Assembly: GCA_005799265.1 (NCBI GenBank)
Contig: SYHD01000249.1
Location: forward strand, 1 to 58,195
Origin: Planctomycetia bacterium
GTDB taxonomy: Bacteria > Planctomycetota > Planctomycetia > Gemmatales > Gemmataceae
Direction of reading: 5' to 3'
Length of the DNA stretch: 58,195 nucleotides
Below the pieces are notes generated by a model. The model was not told where the DNA came from and did not search any database. It saw nothing but the letters and a program-made list of their open reading frames with translations. Numbering within the stretch: position 1 is the stretch's first letter; each line of letters opens with the position of its first letter. A program made the translations under genes and the position numbers. Shown in pieces: positions 42,948-52,038 of this stretch.

Positions 42948-43029
42948 CAGCGTGTCCCCTCAACACTGGCTGCGGCAGCTTTTTCAAACTTCACTTATTA
43001 TACAACGCGAATCCATTCCAACGCAACAA

Positions 43030-43590
43030 TCAGGTTTTCGTTTGCACCGGTTTGCGGCAGCCCTTCAATTCGGAACCGGGCGCTTCCGGCGGCAGCGGAG
43101 CGACACTTCTGGCGCACGAGATACAAAACACCAGGCCGAGCAACATCGCGCCAATGCCTTGCATGACGTAAACGCCGCGCTGAAATAGGTCGCCGAGCAG
43201 CGCCGCCAGGAGAAGGACATAGACAAGCAAGCTTTCCCGCGGCGCGACGAGGACGCCGGTGACGCCTTTCGGACATTCGAGAACGCCAGTGAATTCGAGA
43301 TAGGAATGATACGCCGCGATCGCTCCGCCAGCAAAAGCCGGGACCAAAGCCAGCACCGTCTGGCCCGCGGCCGGCACGCCGGGCAGGAACATGCCGAAAG
43401 CGAGAATCCCCGCCGCCGCCATGATGAACGAACGCTGATAATAACAGAGCGGGCACGCTTTCAATTCCATCTGGATGCTCAAGTGCAAACTGCCGAGCGT
43501 GCCGACGACCGCGACGAAGAGAGCGAGACGTGTCCAGAGGATCTTCAAGTCCGGTGCAGGCGAGGAGGTTGCCGTCGTGTCGTTGGCCAT
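43030..43590 (-). CDS. DsbB/BdbC-like disulfide formation protein
   Basis: The 186-residue protein has four predicted membrane helices and the DsbB motif ELKACPLCYYQR (Cys46-x2-Cys49). A second-loop cysteine is seen once (GVLECPKG, Cys106) where DsbB normally has two; CISC (156-159) lies near the last helix. It would reoxidise a thiol oxidase with quinone. ATG 43590 is the homology-based start. The gene stands divergent to the luciferase-like monooxygenase, 135 bases away. Missing second loop cysteine makes a BdbC-like mechanism possible. Confidence 0.82.
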   Translation of the reverse strand: MANDTTATSSPAPDLKILWTRLALFVAVVGTLGSLHLSIQMELKACPLCYYQRSFIMAAAGILAFGMFLPGVPAAGQTVLALVPAFAGGAIAAYHSYLEFTGVLECPKGVTGVLVAPRESLLVYVLLLAALLGDLFQRGVYVMQGIGAMLLGLVFCISCARSVAPLPPEAPGSELKGCRKPVQTKT

Positions 43591-43678
43591 GATCGAGTCC
43601 ATCGCACAGAGGTTAGCGCATGTTGCGTCTTCGTTAGATTACCAGAGCGCCCCTCGGATACAAGGCGTTCCTCGCAGG

Positions 43679-43706
43679 GCGAGCGGCTGCTTGCGTAACC
43701 GCTCGC
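43679..43706. repeat. Hairpin in divergent region between DsbB-like and luciferase-like genes
   Basis: GCGAGCGG (43679-43686) and CCGCTCGC (43699-43706) form an 8-bp stem with a 12-base loop, 20 bases before the ATG of the monooxygenase gene. Outer CGGAT/ATCCG positions extend the symmetry loosely. Regulatory or repeat-derived. Confidence 0.5.
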
Positions 43707-43725
43707 ATCCGAATATATCCACATT

Positions 43726-44853
43726 ATGAAATATTTCTTCTTCCACCTCATGTCCTGGCCGTACCTGGACGCGGACTTCGATGCGAAGAATGACTCCGCC
43801 TGGATCTGGCTTTCCAACTCGAACTACGACCCGGTCAAAGGACACGACCTCTATCGCGAGTACATTGACACGCTTGCTTATGCCGAGGAACTGGGCTTCG
43901 ATGGAATCTGCGTCAACGAGCATCACCAGAACGCCTATGGATTGATGCCGTCGCCCAACGTCATCGCGGGGGCGCTCACGCAGCGCACGAAGAAGATCAA
44001 GATTGCGGTCATTGGCAACGCGCTGCCACTCTACAATCCGCCGCTACGAGTCGCGGAGGAATTCGCGATGCTCGACGTGATGTCGGGGGGACGGCTCATC
44101 ACCGGGATGGTGATCGGCGGCGGGCCGGAGTATTTCTCCTATCAGATCGAACCGACGACGGCGCGCGAGAAGTTTCGCGAGGCGCTCGATCTTATCATCA
44201 AAGCGTGGACGACGCCGGGGCCGTTCGAGTGGAACTCCAAGCACTACTACTTCCGCTACGTCAATCCTTGGCCGACGCCGCTGCAGAAGCCGCACCCGCC
44301 GATCTGGATTCCGGGGGTCGGCAGCGCGGAGACGATCGAGTTCGTCGCCCAGCGCCGTTACGCCTATATGGGCGTGCCGTACTTTCACATCGACGTCTTT
44401 CGCCGGGTCTTTGGTCAATTCCGCGAGGCGTGCGCCAAGGCCGGCTACGAAGCACACCCGGAGCAGATGGGCTGGGGCGTGCCGATCTACGTCGCGGAAA
44501 CCGACAAGCAGGCGCGCGCAGAGTTCGAGCCGGCGTTCCGGTACTTCATCAAGAACCTCTTGAAAGGCATCGGCTTGACGCCGCCGGGCTACACCAGTCC
44601 CAAGTCGGCCGCGGCGATTTTGCAGAATCAGAAGTTTTTCCTATATCAACAAGAGACCTGGGCCGACATCGAGAACGGCGTTTTCGCCATCGTCGGCAGC
44701 CCGGAGACGGTGCGTCAGAAACTCGCACGCTATCAGAAGGAATTGGGCGTCGGCGTCGTGTTGACGGGATGCCAGACGGGGACCTTGCCGCATCATCTGG
44801 CACGGAAGAGCATGGAGCTGCTGGCGCGCGAGGTGTTGCCGAGGGTGCGTTGA
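43726..44853 (+). CDS. Luciferase-like flavin-dependent monooxygenase
   Basis: The 375-residue protein is a bacterial luciferase-like TIM barrel: MKYFFFHLMSWPYL start, GFDGICVNEHHQNAYGLMPS with the conserved NEHH, IKIAVIGNALPLYNPPLRVAEEFAMLDVMSGGR with conserved strand and Asp, and PQKPHPPIWIPG-like binding loop (QKPHPPIWIPGVGS). It should reduce O2 with reduced flavin on an unknown substrate. No signal peptide. A palindrome and then an alpha/beta hydrolase gene follow on the same strand, so the two may act on one small molecule. Confidence 0.9.
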   Translation: MKYFFFHLMSWPYLDADFDAKNDSAWIWLSNSNYDPVKGHDLYREYIDTLAYAEELGFDGICVNEHHQNAYGLMPSPNVIAGALTQRTKKIKIAVIGNALPLYNPPLRVAEEFAMLDVMSGGRLITGMVIGGGPEYFSYQIEPTTAREKFREALDLIIKAWTTPGPFEWNSKHYYFRYVNPWPTPLQKPHPPIWIPGVGSAETIEFVAQRRYAYMGVPYFHIDVFRRVFGQFREACAKAGYEAHPEQMGWGVPIYVAETDKQARAEFEPAFRYFIKNLLKGIGLTPPGYTSPKSAAAILQNQKFFLYQQETWADIENGVFAIVGSPETVRQKLARYQKELGVGVVLTGCQTGTLPHHLARKSMELLAREVLPRVR

Positions 44854-44857
44854 ATTC

Positions 44858-44913
44858 GTTTGGCGCTCACGGTGAAGCCGCCGGTTGCTGGCGGTTCACC
44901 GCGAGCGATAAAC
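44858..44913. repeat. TTTAGCG-family palindrome (copy 6)
   Basis: GTTTGGCGCTCACGGTGAA (44858-44876) is paired with TTCACCGCGAGCGATAAAC (44895-44913), with GCCGCC/GGCGG extending the stem inward. It is degenerate at two bases of the core but keeps the same ends and lies directly after the monooxygenase stop. Confidence 0.75.
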
Positions 44914-44927
44914 GGGGAGAAAATGGG

Positions 44928-45767
44928 ATGTTGAACATCCTCAAGAAACTGAAGTACGGTGCCCGCGTCCTCCTCTCCAAGGGCGGCGGTCAGCCCGAGA
45001 CCATCGACATCGCCGGCAAATCGACCATCTTACTGCACGGCGGCGCCGGCGAACCCTTTGTGTATTTGCACAGTGCCCTCGGCGAATCGCTGATGTGGCT
45101 GCCGTTCCATCAGGCGTTCGCGGAAAAATTCAAAGTCTACTCGCCCATTCATCCCGGCTTCGGTCGCTCCGGTGGGTTCGACCAGATCACCGACATCGAG
45201 GATATGGCGTTCCACTACCTCGACATGCTCGACGCTCTCGGTCTGGAGCAGGTATGCCTCGGCGGCGTCAGCCTCGGCGGCTGGATCGCGGCCGAAATCG
45301 CGGTACGCTGGCCGGAGCGCGTCAAGAAATTGTGGATCGCCGACGCGCCGGGCCTGTGGGTCGAAAGCCAGCCGCTGGGGGACCTCTTTCGTCTTGCGCA
45401 AAATCGCGACAAGCTGCGCGAGATGCTTTTCGACGATCCCAAGGGAGCCATCGCGACGCTCGTCGTCAAGGACCAGCCGGACGAAGCGATGATGCTGAAC
45501 GCTTTTCAGGCGATGAGCGTGCTGGCGCGTATGATCTGGACGCGTCCCTACGATCCGAAGTTGGCGGGCCGACTGCGCCGTATCGCGTGCCCGACGCTGC
45601 TATTGTGGGGCGACCACGACCGGCTCGTTCCCCCAGCGTACGGCGAGGTGTATCAGAAGCTCATCCCCGGCGCGGAGCTGAAGCTCATCAAGGATTGCGG
45701 ACATTTGCCGATGTTCGAGAAGGAAGCCGAGTTCGTCGAGACGATTACGAATTTTTGCCTAGCGTAA
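44928..45767 (+). CDS. Alpha/beta hydrolase
   Basis: The 279-residue protein has a full alpha/beta hydrolase fold: STILLHGGAGEPFVYLHSAL (HGG oxyanion), PIHPGFGRSGGFDQITDIED, VCLGGVSLGGWIAAEIAVRW with the Ser nucleophile in GVSLG, LLLWGDHDRLVPP with the Asp, and IKDCGHLPMFEKEAEFV with the His. There is no export signal. GGGGAGA lies upstream of ATG 44928. It follows the luciferase-like gene after a palindrome and is 21 bases before the PSCyt1 gene. An ester or C-C hydrolase; substrate unknown. Confidence 0.88.
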   Translation: MLNILKKLKYGARVLLSKGGGQPETIDIAGKSTILLHGGAGEPFVYLHSALGESLMWLPFHQAFAEKFKVYSPIHPGFGRSGGFDQITDIEDMAFHYLDMLDALGLEQVCLGGVSLGGWIAAEIAVRWPERVKKLWIADAPGLWVESQPLGDLFRLAQNRDKLREMLFDDPKGAIATLVVKDQPDEAMMLNAFQAMSVLARMIWTRPYDPKLAGRLRRIACPTLLLWGDHDRLVPPAYGEVYQKLIPGAELKLIKDCGHLPMFEKEAEFVETITNFCLA

Positions 45768-45788
45768 TTTATCGTGGGGATTATTGCC

Positions 45789-48779
45789 ATGCGATGCGGT
45801 ATCATCTTCGGCGCTCTGTTTCTGATACCTGCCGTTTCCTTTGCGCAGACTTTCGATCAGACGGTCGCCCCGCTGCTCGTCGATCGCTGCATTGATTGCC
45901 ACAGCGGCGTCAAACCAAAGGGTAAGCTCGATCTGACGAAAAAGAATTCGACGTCGCGCGTCGTCATCGCGAAAGACCTCAAGGAAAGCACCCTCTGGCA
46001 GCGCGTCGAGTCCGGCGAGATGCCGCCGAAGAAGCCGCTCTCCGACAAGGAGAAGGCGATCCTGAAAGCGTGGATCGAAAGTGGCGCCACGTGGGGCACG
46101 GACCCGATCGATCCGTTTCGCGTCACCACATCGCGCCGCGCCGGTTACGATTGGTGGGCGCTGCAGCCGATCAAACGCCCCGCGGTGCCGCCGACTTCCA
46201 AGAACAGGGATTGGCAGGATTGGCCGCGCAATCCGATCGATAACTTCATTCTCGCCAAGCTCGAAGCGGAAGGGCTGTCGCCGTCGCGCGAGGCCGAAGC
46301 CTTCACCGTGATGCGCCGGCTGCAATTCGACCTGACCGGCCTGCCCGCGACGCCGCAGGAGACCGAGGACTTCCTGAAATCCTATTTCGCCGGCACGAAA
46401 CCGCACGCAGCTCTAGTTGATCGCTTGCTTGCCAGTCCGCAATACGGCGAACGCTGGGCCCGGCACTGGCTCGACATTGTCCGCTTCGGCGAAAGCAACG
46501 GCTTCGAGCACGACGAGCTGCGCAAGAATGCCTGGCCGTATCGCGATTGGGTCATCGACGCCTTCAACAAGGACATGCCGTTCGACGAGTTCGCGCGACT
46601 GCAAATCGCCGGCGACGTGCTCAAGAAAGACGATCCTTCAGCTCTCATCGCGACGGGATTCCTCGTCGCGGGCGGCTACGACTCGGTCGGCCAGGGACAG
46701 CAAAGCGCCGCGATGAAAGCGGTCGTGCGGCAGGACGAACTAGAGGATATCGTCGGCACGCTCGGCCAGACGTTCCTCGGCCTGACGGTGCAGTGCGCGC
46801 GTTGCCACGATCACAAGTTCGATCCGGTACGCATCGAGGAATATTACCGCCTCACAGCGGCGGTTGCGGGAGTGCGCCACGGCGAACGCGATATCAGCGC
46901 GCCGGCGATCCGTGCAGCGTTCGCGAAATCCCAGGCCGAGGCCGACAAACGCCTCGATGAATTGCGTGCTGAGCTTGTCGCCCTCGAAAAACCGATCCGC
47001 GCGAAAATCCTCGCTGAGCGCAAGAAGGCCGGCAAGGCGCCGCAAGACAAGATCCGCGACCCCGTTGCCTACTGGGATTTCACGAAGAGCCTGAAGGATG
47101 AAGTCGCTGGCCTGGAAGCGAAGCTGCACGACGACGCCAAGCTCGCGCCTGAAGGTCTGCACCTGCCCGCCGGCAAAGCGTACGCTTCCTCGCCGCCGAT
47201 CGCCAGACCGATCCGCGCCAAGACGCTGGTCGCCGTCGTGCGCCTGAGCGATCTGACGCAGCGCGGCGGCGCTCCCATCAGTCTGCAATCACTTGACGGC
47301 ACTTCCTTCGACGCCATCGTCTTCGGCGAACGTGAACCCGGCCGCTGGGTTGCCGGCAGCGATTTCTTTCGCCGTACGCAGGACTTGCAGGGGGGCGTCG
47401 AAACCGACATGAAGCCGATTCACATGGCGATGACGTATCACGCCGATGGATCGATAATCGCCTATCGCAACGGCGTGCAGTACGGCAAGCGTTACAAGGC
47501 GAAATCGCTGCAATCGTTCGAGGCGAATCAGGCGAAGCTGCTCTTCGGCCTGCGTCATCTGCCTGCGGGAGGCAATAAGCATCTCGCCGGCACGTTGATT
47601 CGCGCCGAGCTTTATGATCGCGTCTTGACGCCGGACGAGATCACCCTGAGCGCCGGGGTCGCCAGCGATTTCGTGAACGACGATGAGATTGTCAAGCGTC
47701 TCGATCCAGCCGCCAAGCTGAAACGCGACGCCTTGCTCGAGCAGATGGCGAAAGTGATTGCCAAGCAGCCCGTCTTGTCGATGTCGCGCGCCTACGCTGT
47801 AAGCCCGCGCCTCACGGAGAAGACGCACCTGCTCGTGCGCGGTAATCTCGCCCAGCCCGGACCGCTCCTGACGCCTGGAGGCGTCGCTGCCTTGAAGCTC
47901 TCTGCCGACTTTGGCCTGGCCGACAATTCGACCGACGCCGAGCGCCGCCAGAAGCTCGCCGAGTGGATCACCGCTGCGAAGAATCCGCTCTTCGCGCGTG
48001 TCATGGTCAATCGCCTCTGGCACTACCACTTCGGCGTGGGGCTGGTCGATACGCCGAGCGATTTCGGCTTCAACGGCGGCCGCCCGTCGCATCCGGAGTT
48101 GCTCGACTGGCTCGCCGACGAGTTTGCCAAGAACGGCTACAGCGTCAAACACATGCATCGCCTAATCGTCAACTCCGCCACGTATCGCCAGGCTTCGCGA
48201 GTTGATCCGCAAGCCGCCAAGCGCGACACCGACAATCGCTGGCTGTGGCGCAAGGCGCCGATGCGGCTCGAAGCGGAGGCGTTGCGCGACGCCATCCTGA
48301 GCGTCGCCGGGCAGTTGAACCCGCAGCGCGGCGGCCCCGGCTATCAGGACTTCAAGCTGTCGATCCGCGGTGCGACGCATTATTACAACCCGGTCGATCT
48401 GGATGATGCCGCGCTGTATCGCCGCAGCATCTACCGCACTGGGGCCCGCAGCGGCCGCAATGGGCTGCTCGACGCCCACGACTGCCCCGATCCGTCGACG
48501 GTGGCGCCTCGCCGCGCGTTGACGACGACACCGTTGCAAGCGTTGGCGTTGATGAACAACGCGTTCGTTTTGCGCATGGCCGATCGCTTCGCGGAACGAT
48601 TGAAGAATGAAATGGGCAATGATGTGAACCGCCAGATCGAGCGTGCTTATGAGCTAGCGTACGGCCGACCCGCGACCCGCGCCGATATCGCGCTCGCGCG
48701 GCCCGTCATTGAGCGGCACGGGTTGGCGGTGTTTTGCCGGGCGGTGTTTAACAGTAATGAATTTGTGTACGTGGATTGA
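45789..48779 (+). CDS. PSCyt1-DUF1549-LamG-DUF1553 exported protein (second locus)
   Basis: The 996-residue protein has a signal peptide (MRCGIIFGALFLIPAVSFAQ), a cytochrome c-like CIDCH (Cys34 to His38) domain, DUF1549 (about 120-370; RHWLDIVRFGESNGFEHDEL, QCARCHDHKFDPV), an inserted coiled-coil plus concanavalin/LamG-like domain (about 395-620; GVQYGKRYKAKSLQSFEANQ), and DUF1553 (about 690-990; NRLWHYHFGVGLVDTPSDFG). The extra carbohydrate-binding-type domain sets it apart from the paralogue ending at 17854. GGGGA precedes ATG 45789. The operon continues with Uma2 and DUF1501. Confidence 0.92.
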   Translation: MRCGIIFGALFLIPAVSFAQTFDQTVAPLLVDRCIDCHSGVKPKGKLDLTKKNSTSRVVIAKDLKESTLWQRVESGEMPPKKPLSDKEKAILKAWIESGATWGTDPIDPFRVTTSRRAGYDWWALQPIKRPAVPPTSKNRDWQDWPRNPIDNFILAKLEAEGLSPSREAEAFTVMRRLQFDLTGLPATPQETEDFLKSYFAGTKPHAALVDRLLASPQYGERWARHWLDIVRFGESNGFEHDELRKNAWPYRDWVIDAFNKDMPFDEFARLQIAGDVLKKDDPSALIATGFLVAGGYDSVGQGQQSAAMKAVVRQDELEDIVGTLGQTFLGLTVQCARCHDHKFDPVRIEEYYRLTAAVAGVRHGERDISAPAIRAAFAKSQAEADKRLDELRAELVALEKPIRAKILAERKKAGKAPQDKIRDPVAYWDFTKSLKDEVAGLEAKLHDDAKLAPEGLHLPAGKAYASSPPIARPIRAKTLVAVVRLSDLTQRGGAPISLQSLDGTSFDAIVFGEREPGRWVAGSDFFRRTQDLQGGVETDMKPIHMAMTYHADGSIIAYRNGVQYGKRYKAKSLQSFEANQAKLLFGLRHLPAGGNKHLAGTLIRAELYDRVLTPDEITLSAGVASDFVNDDEIVKRLDPAAKLKRDALLEQMAKVIAKQPVLSMSRAYAVSPRLTEKTHLLVRGNLAQPGPLLTPGGVAALKLSADFGLADNSTDAERRQKLAEWITAAKNPLFARVMVNRLWHYHFGVGLVDTPSDFGFNGGRPSHPELLDWLADEFAKNGYSVKHMHRLIVNSATYRQASRVDPQAAKRDTDNRWLWRKAPMRLEAEALRDAILSVAGQLNPQRGGPGYQDFKLSIRGATHYYNPVDLDDAALYRRSIYRTGARSGRNGLLDAHDCPDPSTVAPRRALTTTPLQALALMNNAFVLRMADRFAERLKNEMGNDVNRQIERAYELAYGRPATRADIALARPVIERHGLAVFCRAVFNSNEFVYVD

Positions 48780-48841
48780 CGTTCATCGTGGTAAAATACC
48801 CAACGACCGTCATGGCGTACTGATTCTTGAGAGGCGCGACG

Positions 48842-49459
48842 ATGATTCTGACCAGAGCAAAAATGAAAATCGGCCGACGCGATCACGGGCGCAAGATGTC
48901 GCTCAAGGCGTTCGAATTCGTCGAGACTGAAGAAGGCTGGCACTACGAACTAGCCAGGGGGTATGTTGTCGTGTCCGACGTTCCAAGCTTTCCCCACATG
49001 CGGCGAGCGTCACTCATTCGCAAACGCGTCGATCAATATGATGGTGCCAGTCCCGGCCTTATCTACGAGGTGCTCACCGGGACCGAATGCAAGCTTCTCA
49101 TCCCCGCGTTGGAGAGTGAGCGGCATCCGGATATCTCGATCTATCTCACGCCGCCGCGCAACCGCAAGGGACGGACGATGTGGCGCACCTGGTTTCCCGA
49201 TTTGGTCGTCGAAGTCGTTTCGGAAAGCTCGCGCGATCGCGATTACACCGAGAAACGCGACGAATACTGGTCCCTCGGCGTCAAGGAGTATTGGATCGTA
49301 GACGCAAGCGTACAGCAGGTCTTGGTTCTGCGGCGAGGTAGATCCGATTGGATCGAAAAGACGCTCGGCCCCGACGACATCTGCGAGACCAAGCTGCTGC
49401 CGGGATTCAAGCTGCCCTGCGCCGCTATTTTCGCAGCGGCGGGCGAGGAGGAACAATGA
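48842..49459 (+). CDS. Uma2 family protein (PD-(D/E)XK-like)
   Basis: The 205-residue protein matches Uma2 (DUF820): ERHPDISIYL with the acidic residue, FPDLVVEVVSESSRDRDYTE with the Glu strand, and KRDEYWSLGVKEYWIVDA with the Lys, the PD-(D/E)XK layout. Uma2 proteins are very numerous in cyanobacteria and planctomycetes; role unknown. Sitting between PSCyt1 and DUF1501, with ATGA overlap at its 3' end (49456-49459), it is part of this operon. GAGAGG precedes ATG 48842. No upstream stretch suggests a signal. Confidence 0.88.
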   Translation: MILTRAKMKIGRRDHGRKMSLKAFEFVETEEGWHYELARGYVVVSDVPSFPHMRRASLIRKRVDQYDGASPGLIYEVLTGTECKLLIPALESERHPDISIYLTPPRNRKGRTMWRTWFPDLVVEVVSESSRDRDYTEKRDEYWSLGVKEYWIVDASVQQVLVLRRGRSDWIEKTLGPDDICETKLLPGFKLPCAAIFAAAGEEEQ

Positions 49460-50868
49460 GCTTTGAAGGGACTTCCACGATCGATCGCCGTTCCTTCCTT
49501 CACTTCGCCGCCCAGGGTCTCGGCGGCGCCGCGCTCGCGTCGTTGCTGGCACGCGACGGCAACGCGGCCACGCACCATCCGCCCAAGGCACGCCGCGCGA
49601 TCCACATTTGCCTGTGCGGCGCGATGAGCCACGTCGACACGTTCGACTACAAGCCTGAACTCGTCCGCCTGCACGGCAGCTCTCTGCAATCGAGCGAACG
49701 ACCCGATGTCTTCTTCGGCCAGGTCGGCCGGCTGCGGCAGAGCGATTGGGCGTTTCATCGGCGCGGCAAGAGCGGGCTGTGGGTGTCGGATCTGTTTCCG
49801 CACATTGCCGAGGTTGCCGATGAATTGACGATCATCCACTCGATGGTCGCAGAAACGTCGAACCACACGCCGGCGACGTTCCAAGAAAACACCGGTTTCC
49901 GCCTCAACGGCTTCCCAACCATGGGCGCCTGGCTGTCCCATGGCCTCGGCAGCGAGTCGGACAACCTGCCTGCGTTCGTCGTCATCCCCGACACACGCGG
50001 CCAACCTGCGGGCGGCTCGATCAACTGGTCCAACGGCTTTCTCCCCGCGCGTCATCAAGGCGTGATGATGCGCAGTCAAGGCACGCCGATCGACGATCTG
50101 TTCCCTGCCCGCGCGCTTCCCGAAGGCGCCGACCGAGCGACGCGCGATCTCATCGACGCGATGAATCAACAGCATCAGACCCAGCACCCCGGCGACGACG
50201 CGCTCGCCGCCCGTATCCGCAGCTACGAGTTGGCCGCGCGCATGCAGTTGGCAGTCCCGGAAGTCGCAGACCTGCGTCAGGAAACCAATGAGACGCAGCT
50301 CCTGTACGGCGTCCAGCATCAAGAATCGGCCGACTTCGGCCGCAGTTGCTTGCTTGCCCGCCGCTTGCTAGAGCGCGGCGTGCGTTTCGTGCAATTGTTT
50401 TCCGGCGGCTCGTTCGGCAATCCGCGGATCAACTGGGACGGCCACGAGAACATACGCGCCAACCACGGTCAGGAGGCGCCGCGCATCGATCGCCCCGTCG
50501 CCGGCCTGTTGCGTGATCTGCGCCGGCGCGGCATGCTCGAGGACACGCTGGTGCTGTTCACGACCGAGTTTGGCCGAACGCCGTTCACGCAGTCGGCGGC
50601 CAACGTCGTCGGAACGGGCCGCGATCACAATCAGTACGGCTTCAGCGTCTGGCTCGCCGGTGCGGGCCTCAAGCACGGCATGGCATTCGGCGCCACCGAC
50701 GAAATCGGCTGGAAGGCGGCCGAGCACGTAGTTAACTGGTACGACTTCCACGCGACCGTTTTGCACCTGCTTGGTATCGATCACGAACGGCTTACGTTCT
50801 ATCACAACGGCATACAACGCCGACTGACGAACGTGCATGGTGAGGTAATCCAGGAAATTCTCACTTGA
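49456..50868 (+). CDS. DUF1501 protein with Tat signal (second locus)
   Basis: The 470-residue protein has a Tat signal (DRRSFLHFAAQGLGGAALAS) and the DUF1501 fold: ICLCGAMSHVDTFDYKPEL, WVSDLFPHIAEVADELTIIH, VLFTTEFGRTPFTQ and GRDHNQYGFSVWLAG with the His and Asn. It overlaps the Uma2 stop (ATGA), with GGAGG upstream, so translation is coupled. By fold it would be a periplasmic hydrolase working with the PSCyt1 partner. Compared with the protein at 16445, the first motif is CLCGAMSHVDTFD instead of FMDGGPSHLDTFD, so the second locus has lost the usual Asp-Gly-Gly. Confidence 0.9.
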   Translation: MSFEGTSTIDRRSFLHFAAQGLGGAALASLLARDGNAATHHPPKARRAIHICLCGAMSHVDTFDYKPELVRLHGSSLQSSERPDVFFGQVGRLRQSDWAFHRRGKSGLWVSDLFPHIAEVADELTIIHSMVAETSNHTPATFQENTGFRLNGFPTMGAWLSHGLGSESDNLPAFVVIPDTRGQPAGGSINWSNGFLPARHQGVMMRSQGTPIDDLFPARALPEGADRATRDLIDAMNQQHQTQHPGDDALAARIRSYELAARMQLAVPEVADLRQETNETQLLYGVQHQESADFGRSCLLARRLLERGVRFVQLFSGGSFGNPRINWDGHENIRANHGQEAPRIDRPVAGLLRDLRRRGMLEDTLVLFTTEFGRTPFTQSAANVVGTGRDHNQYGFSVWLAGAGLKHGMAFGATDEIGWKAAEHVVNWYDFHATVLHLLGIDHERLTFYHNGIQRRLTNVHGEVIQEILT

Positions 50869-50986
50869 GAACGGAACAATCGCACGGAAGTTCGCCGAAT
50901 TTGAGAGATATTCGGGTTGCGTAAAGTCCGTTTTTAAGTAAAGTTAACAAGGCGATTTGACTTCTCACCCAGCGAAAGACGATTTC

Positions 50987-51976
50987 ATGAGTCAACAAGC
51001 ACATTCGTCCGGTTTTCTTGCGTCCCTTGTCCATTGGTTTGCCCCACCATTCGACACCGGCGAAGCTCCGCCGGAAACAAGCGAACGCATTGATTGGGGT
51101 CGCGCCGTTCCCTACTTCGGCATGCACCTTGGCGTGCTGCTGGTGTTCTTCGTTGGCTGGAGCTGGCTGGCGGTATCGATTGCCGTTTTTCTCTATGCTC
51201 TCAGAGTTTTCACGCTTACCGGTTTTTACCATCGTTACTTTTCGCACCGCTCGTTCAAGACCTGGCGTATTGTCCAGTTCATCTTCGCGGTGATCGGCTG
51301 CTCGTCCGTACAGCGCGGTCCCTTGTGGTGGGCGGCCCATCATCGCCATCATCACGTCCATTCGGATGACCCCCAGGACATTCACTCGCCCAGGCAAAAG
51401 GGCATCTTCTGGAGCCACATGGGGTGGTTCTTGACGCCGCGGTCGCAGCGCACGAACTTCAAGATCATTCCCGATTTCGCCAAGTATCCCGAACTGCGTT
51501 TCCTCGATCGCTACGATCTGCTCGTGCCGATCTTGCTGGCGGTAGGGCTGTTCGGGTTCGGCGAATTCGTGGCCGCGGGCATGCCGGATTCAGGCGTGAC
51601 CGGCTTCCAGCTACTGGTGTGGGGCTTTTTCGTCTCCACGATTGCCGTCTATCATGTGACGTATCTCGTCAACTCCGCGACGCACCTCGTCGGCACGCGC
51701 CGTTACGAGACGAAGGACGACAGCAAGAACAGCATGATCGTGGCTCTCCTGACCTTTGGTGAAGGCTGGCACAACAATCATCATTACTATCCGAATTCGA
51801 CGCGCCAGGGCTACTTCTGGTGGGAGATCGACATCACCTACTTCATCCTGAGCTTCTTGAGCATGCTGGGCTTGGTGTGGGATTTGAAGGCCGTGCCGAA
51901 GCGGATTCTATATCCGAAGAAAGCCGCAACGCCGATTCCCGTGCAGGCTGAACCCATTCCGGTACAGAGTTCGTGA
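50987..51976 (+). CDS. Fatty acid (acyl-CoA) desaturase
   Basis: The 329-residue protein is a membrane fatty acid desaturase of the stearoyl-CoA type, with the three histidine boxes HRYFSHR, AAHHRHHHVHSDDP and EGWHNNHHYYP and hydrophobic helices around them. It introduces a cis double bond, usually Delta9, in acyl chains. ATG 50987 is a plausible start with a weak GAAAGA site. It is alone and followed by a perfect 25-bp hairpin, and convergent with the unknown gene at 52033. Confidence 0.92.
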   Translation: MSQQAHSSGFLASLVHWFAPPFDTGEAPPETSERIDWGRAVPYFGMHLGVLLVFFVGWSWLAVSIAVFLYALRVFTLTGFYHRYFSHRSFKTWRIVQFIFAVIGCSSVQRGPLWWAAHHRHHHVHSDDPQDIHSPRQKGIFWSHMGWFLTPRSQRTNFKIIPDFAKYPELRFLDRYDLLVPILLAVGLFGFGEFVAAGMPDSGVTGFQLLVWGFFVSTIAVYHVTYLVNSATHLVGTRRYETKDDSKNSMIVALLTFGEGWHNNHHYYPNSTRQGYFWWEIDITYFILSFLSMLGLVWDLKAVPKRILYPKKAATPIPVQAEPIPVQSS

Positions 51977-51977
51977 C

Positions 51978-52038
51978 CACTAGCCCGCAGCGCAAGCAAG
52001 GGCATCTCTACATCCCTTGCTTGCGCTGCGGGCTAGTG
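51978..52038. terminator. Perfect 25-bp inverted repeat between convergent genes
   Basis: CACTAGCCCGCAGCGCAAGC plus AAGGG (51978-52002) is mirrored without mismatch at 52014-52038, with an 11-base loop (catctctacat). It starts just after the desaturase stop (51976) and overlaps the last codons of the minus-strand gene ending at 52033. Bidirectional terminator or REP-like element. Confidence 0.8.
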
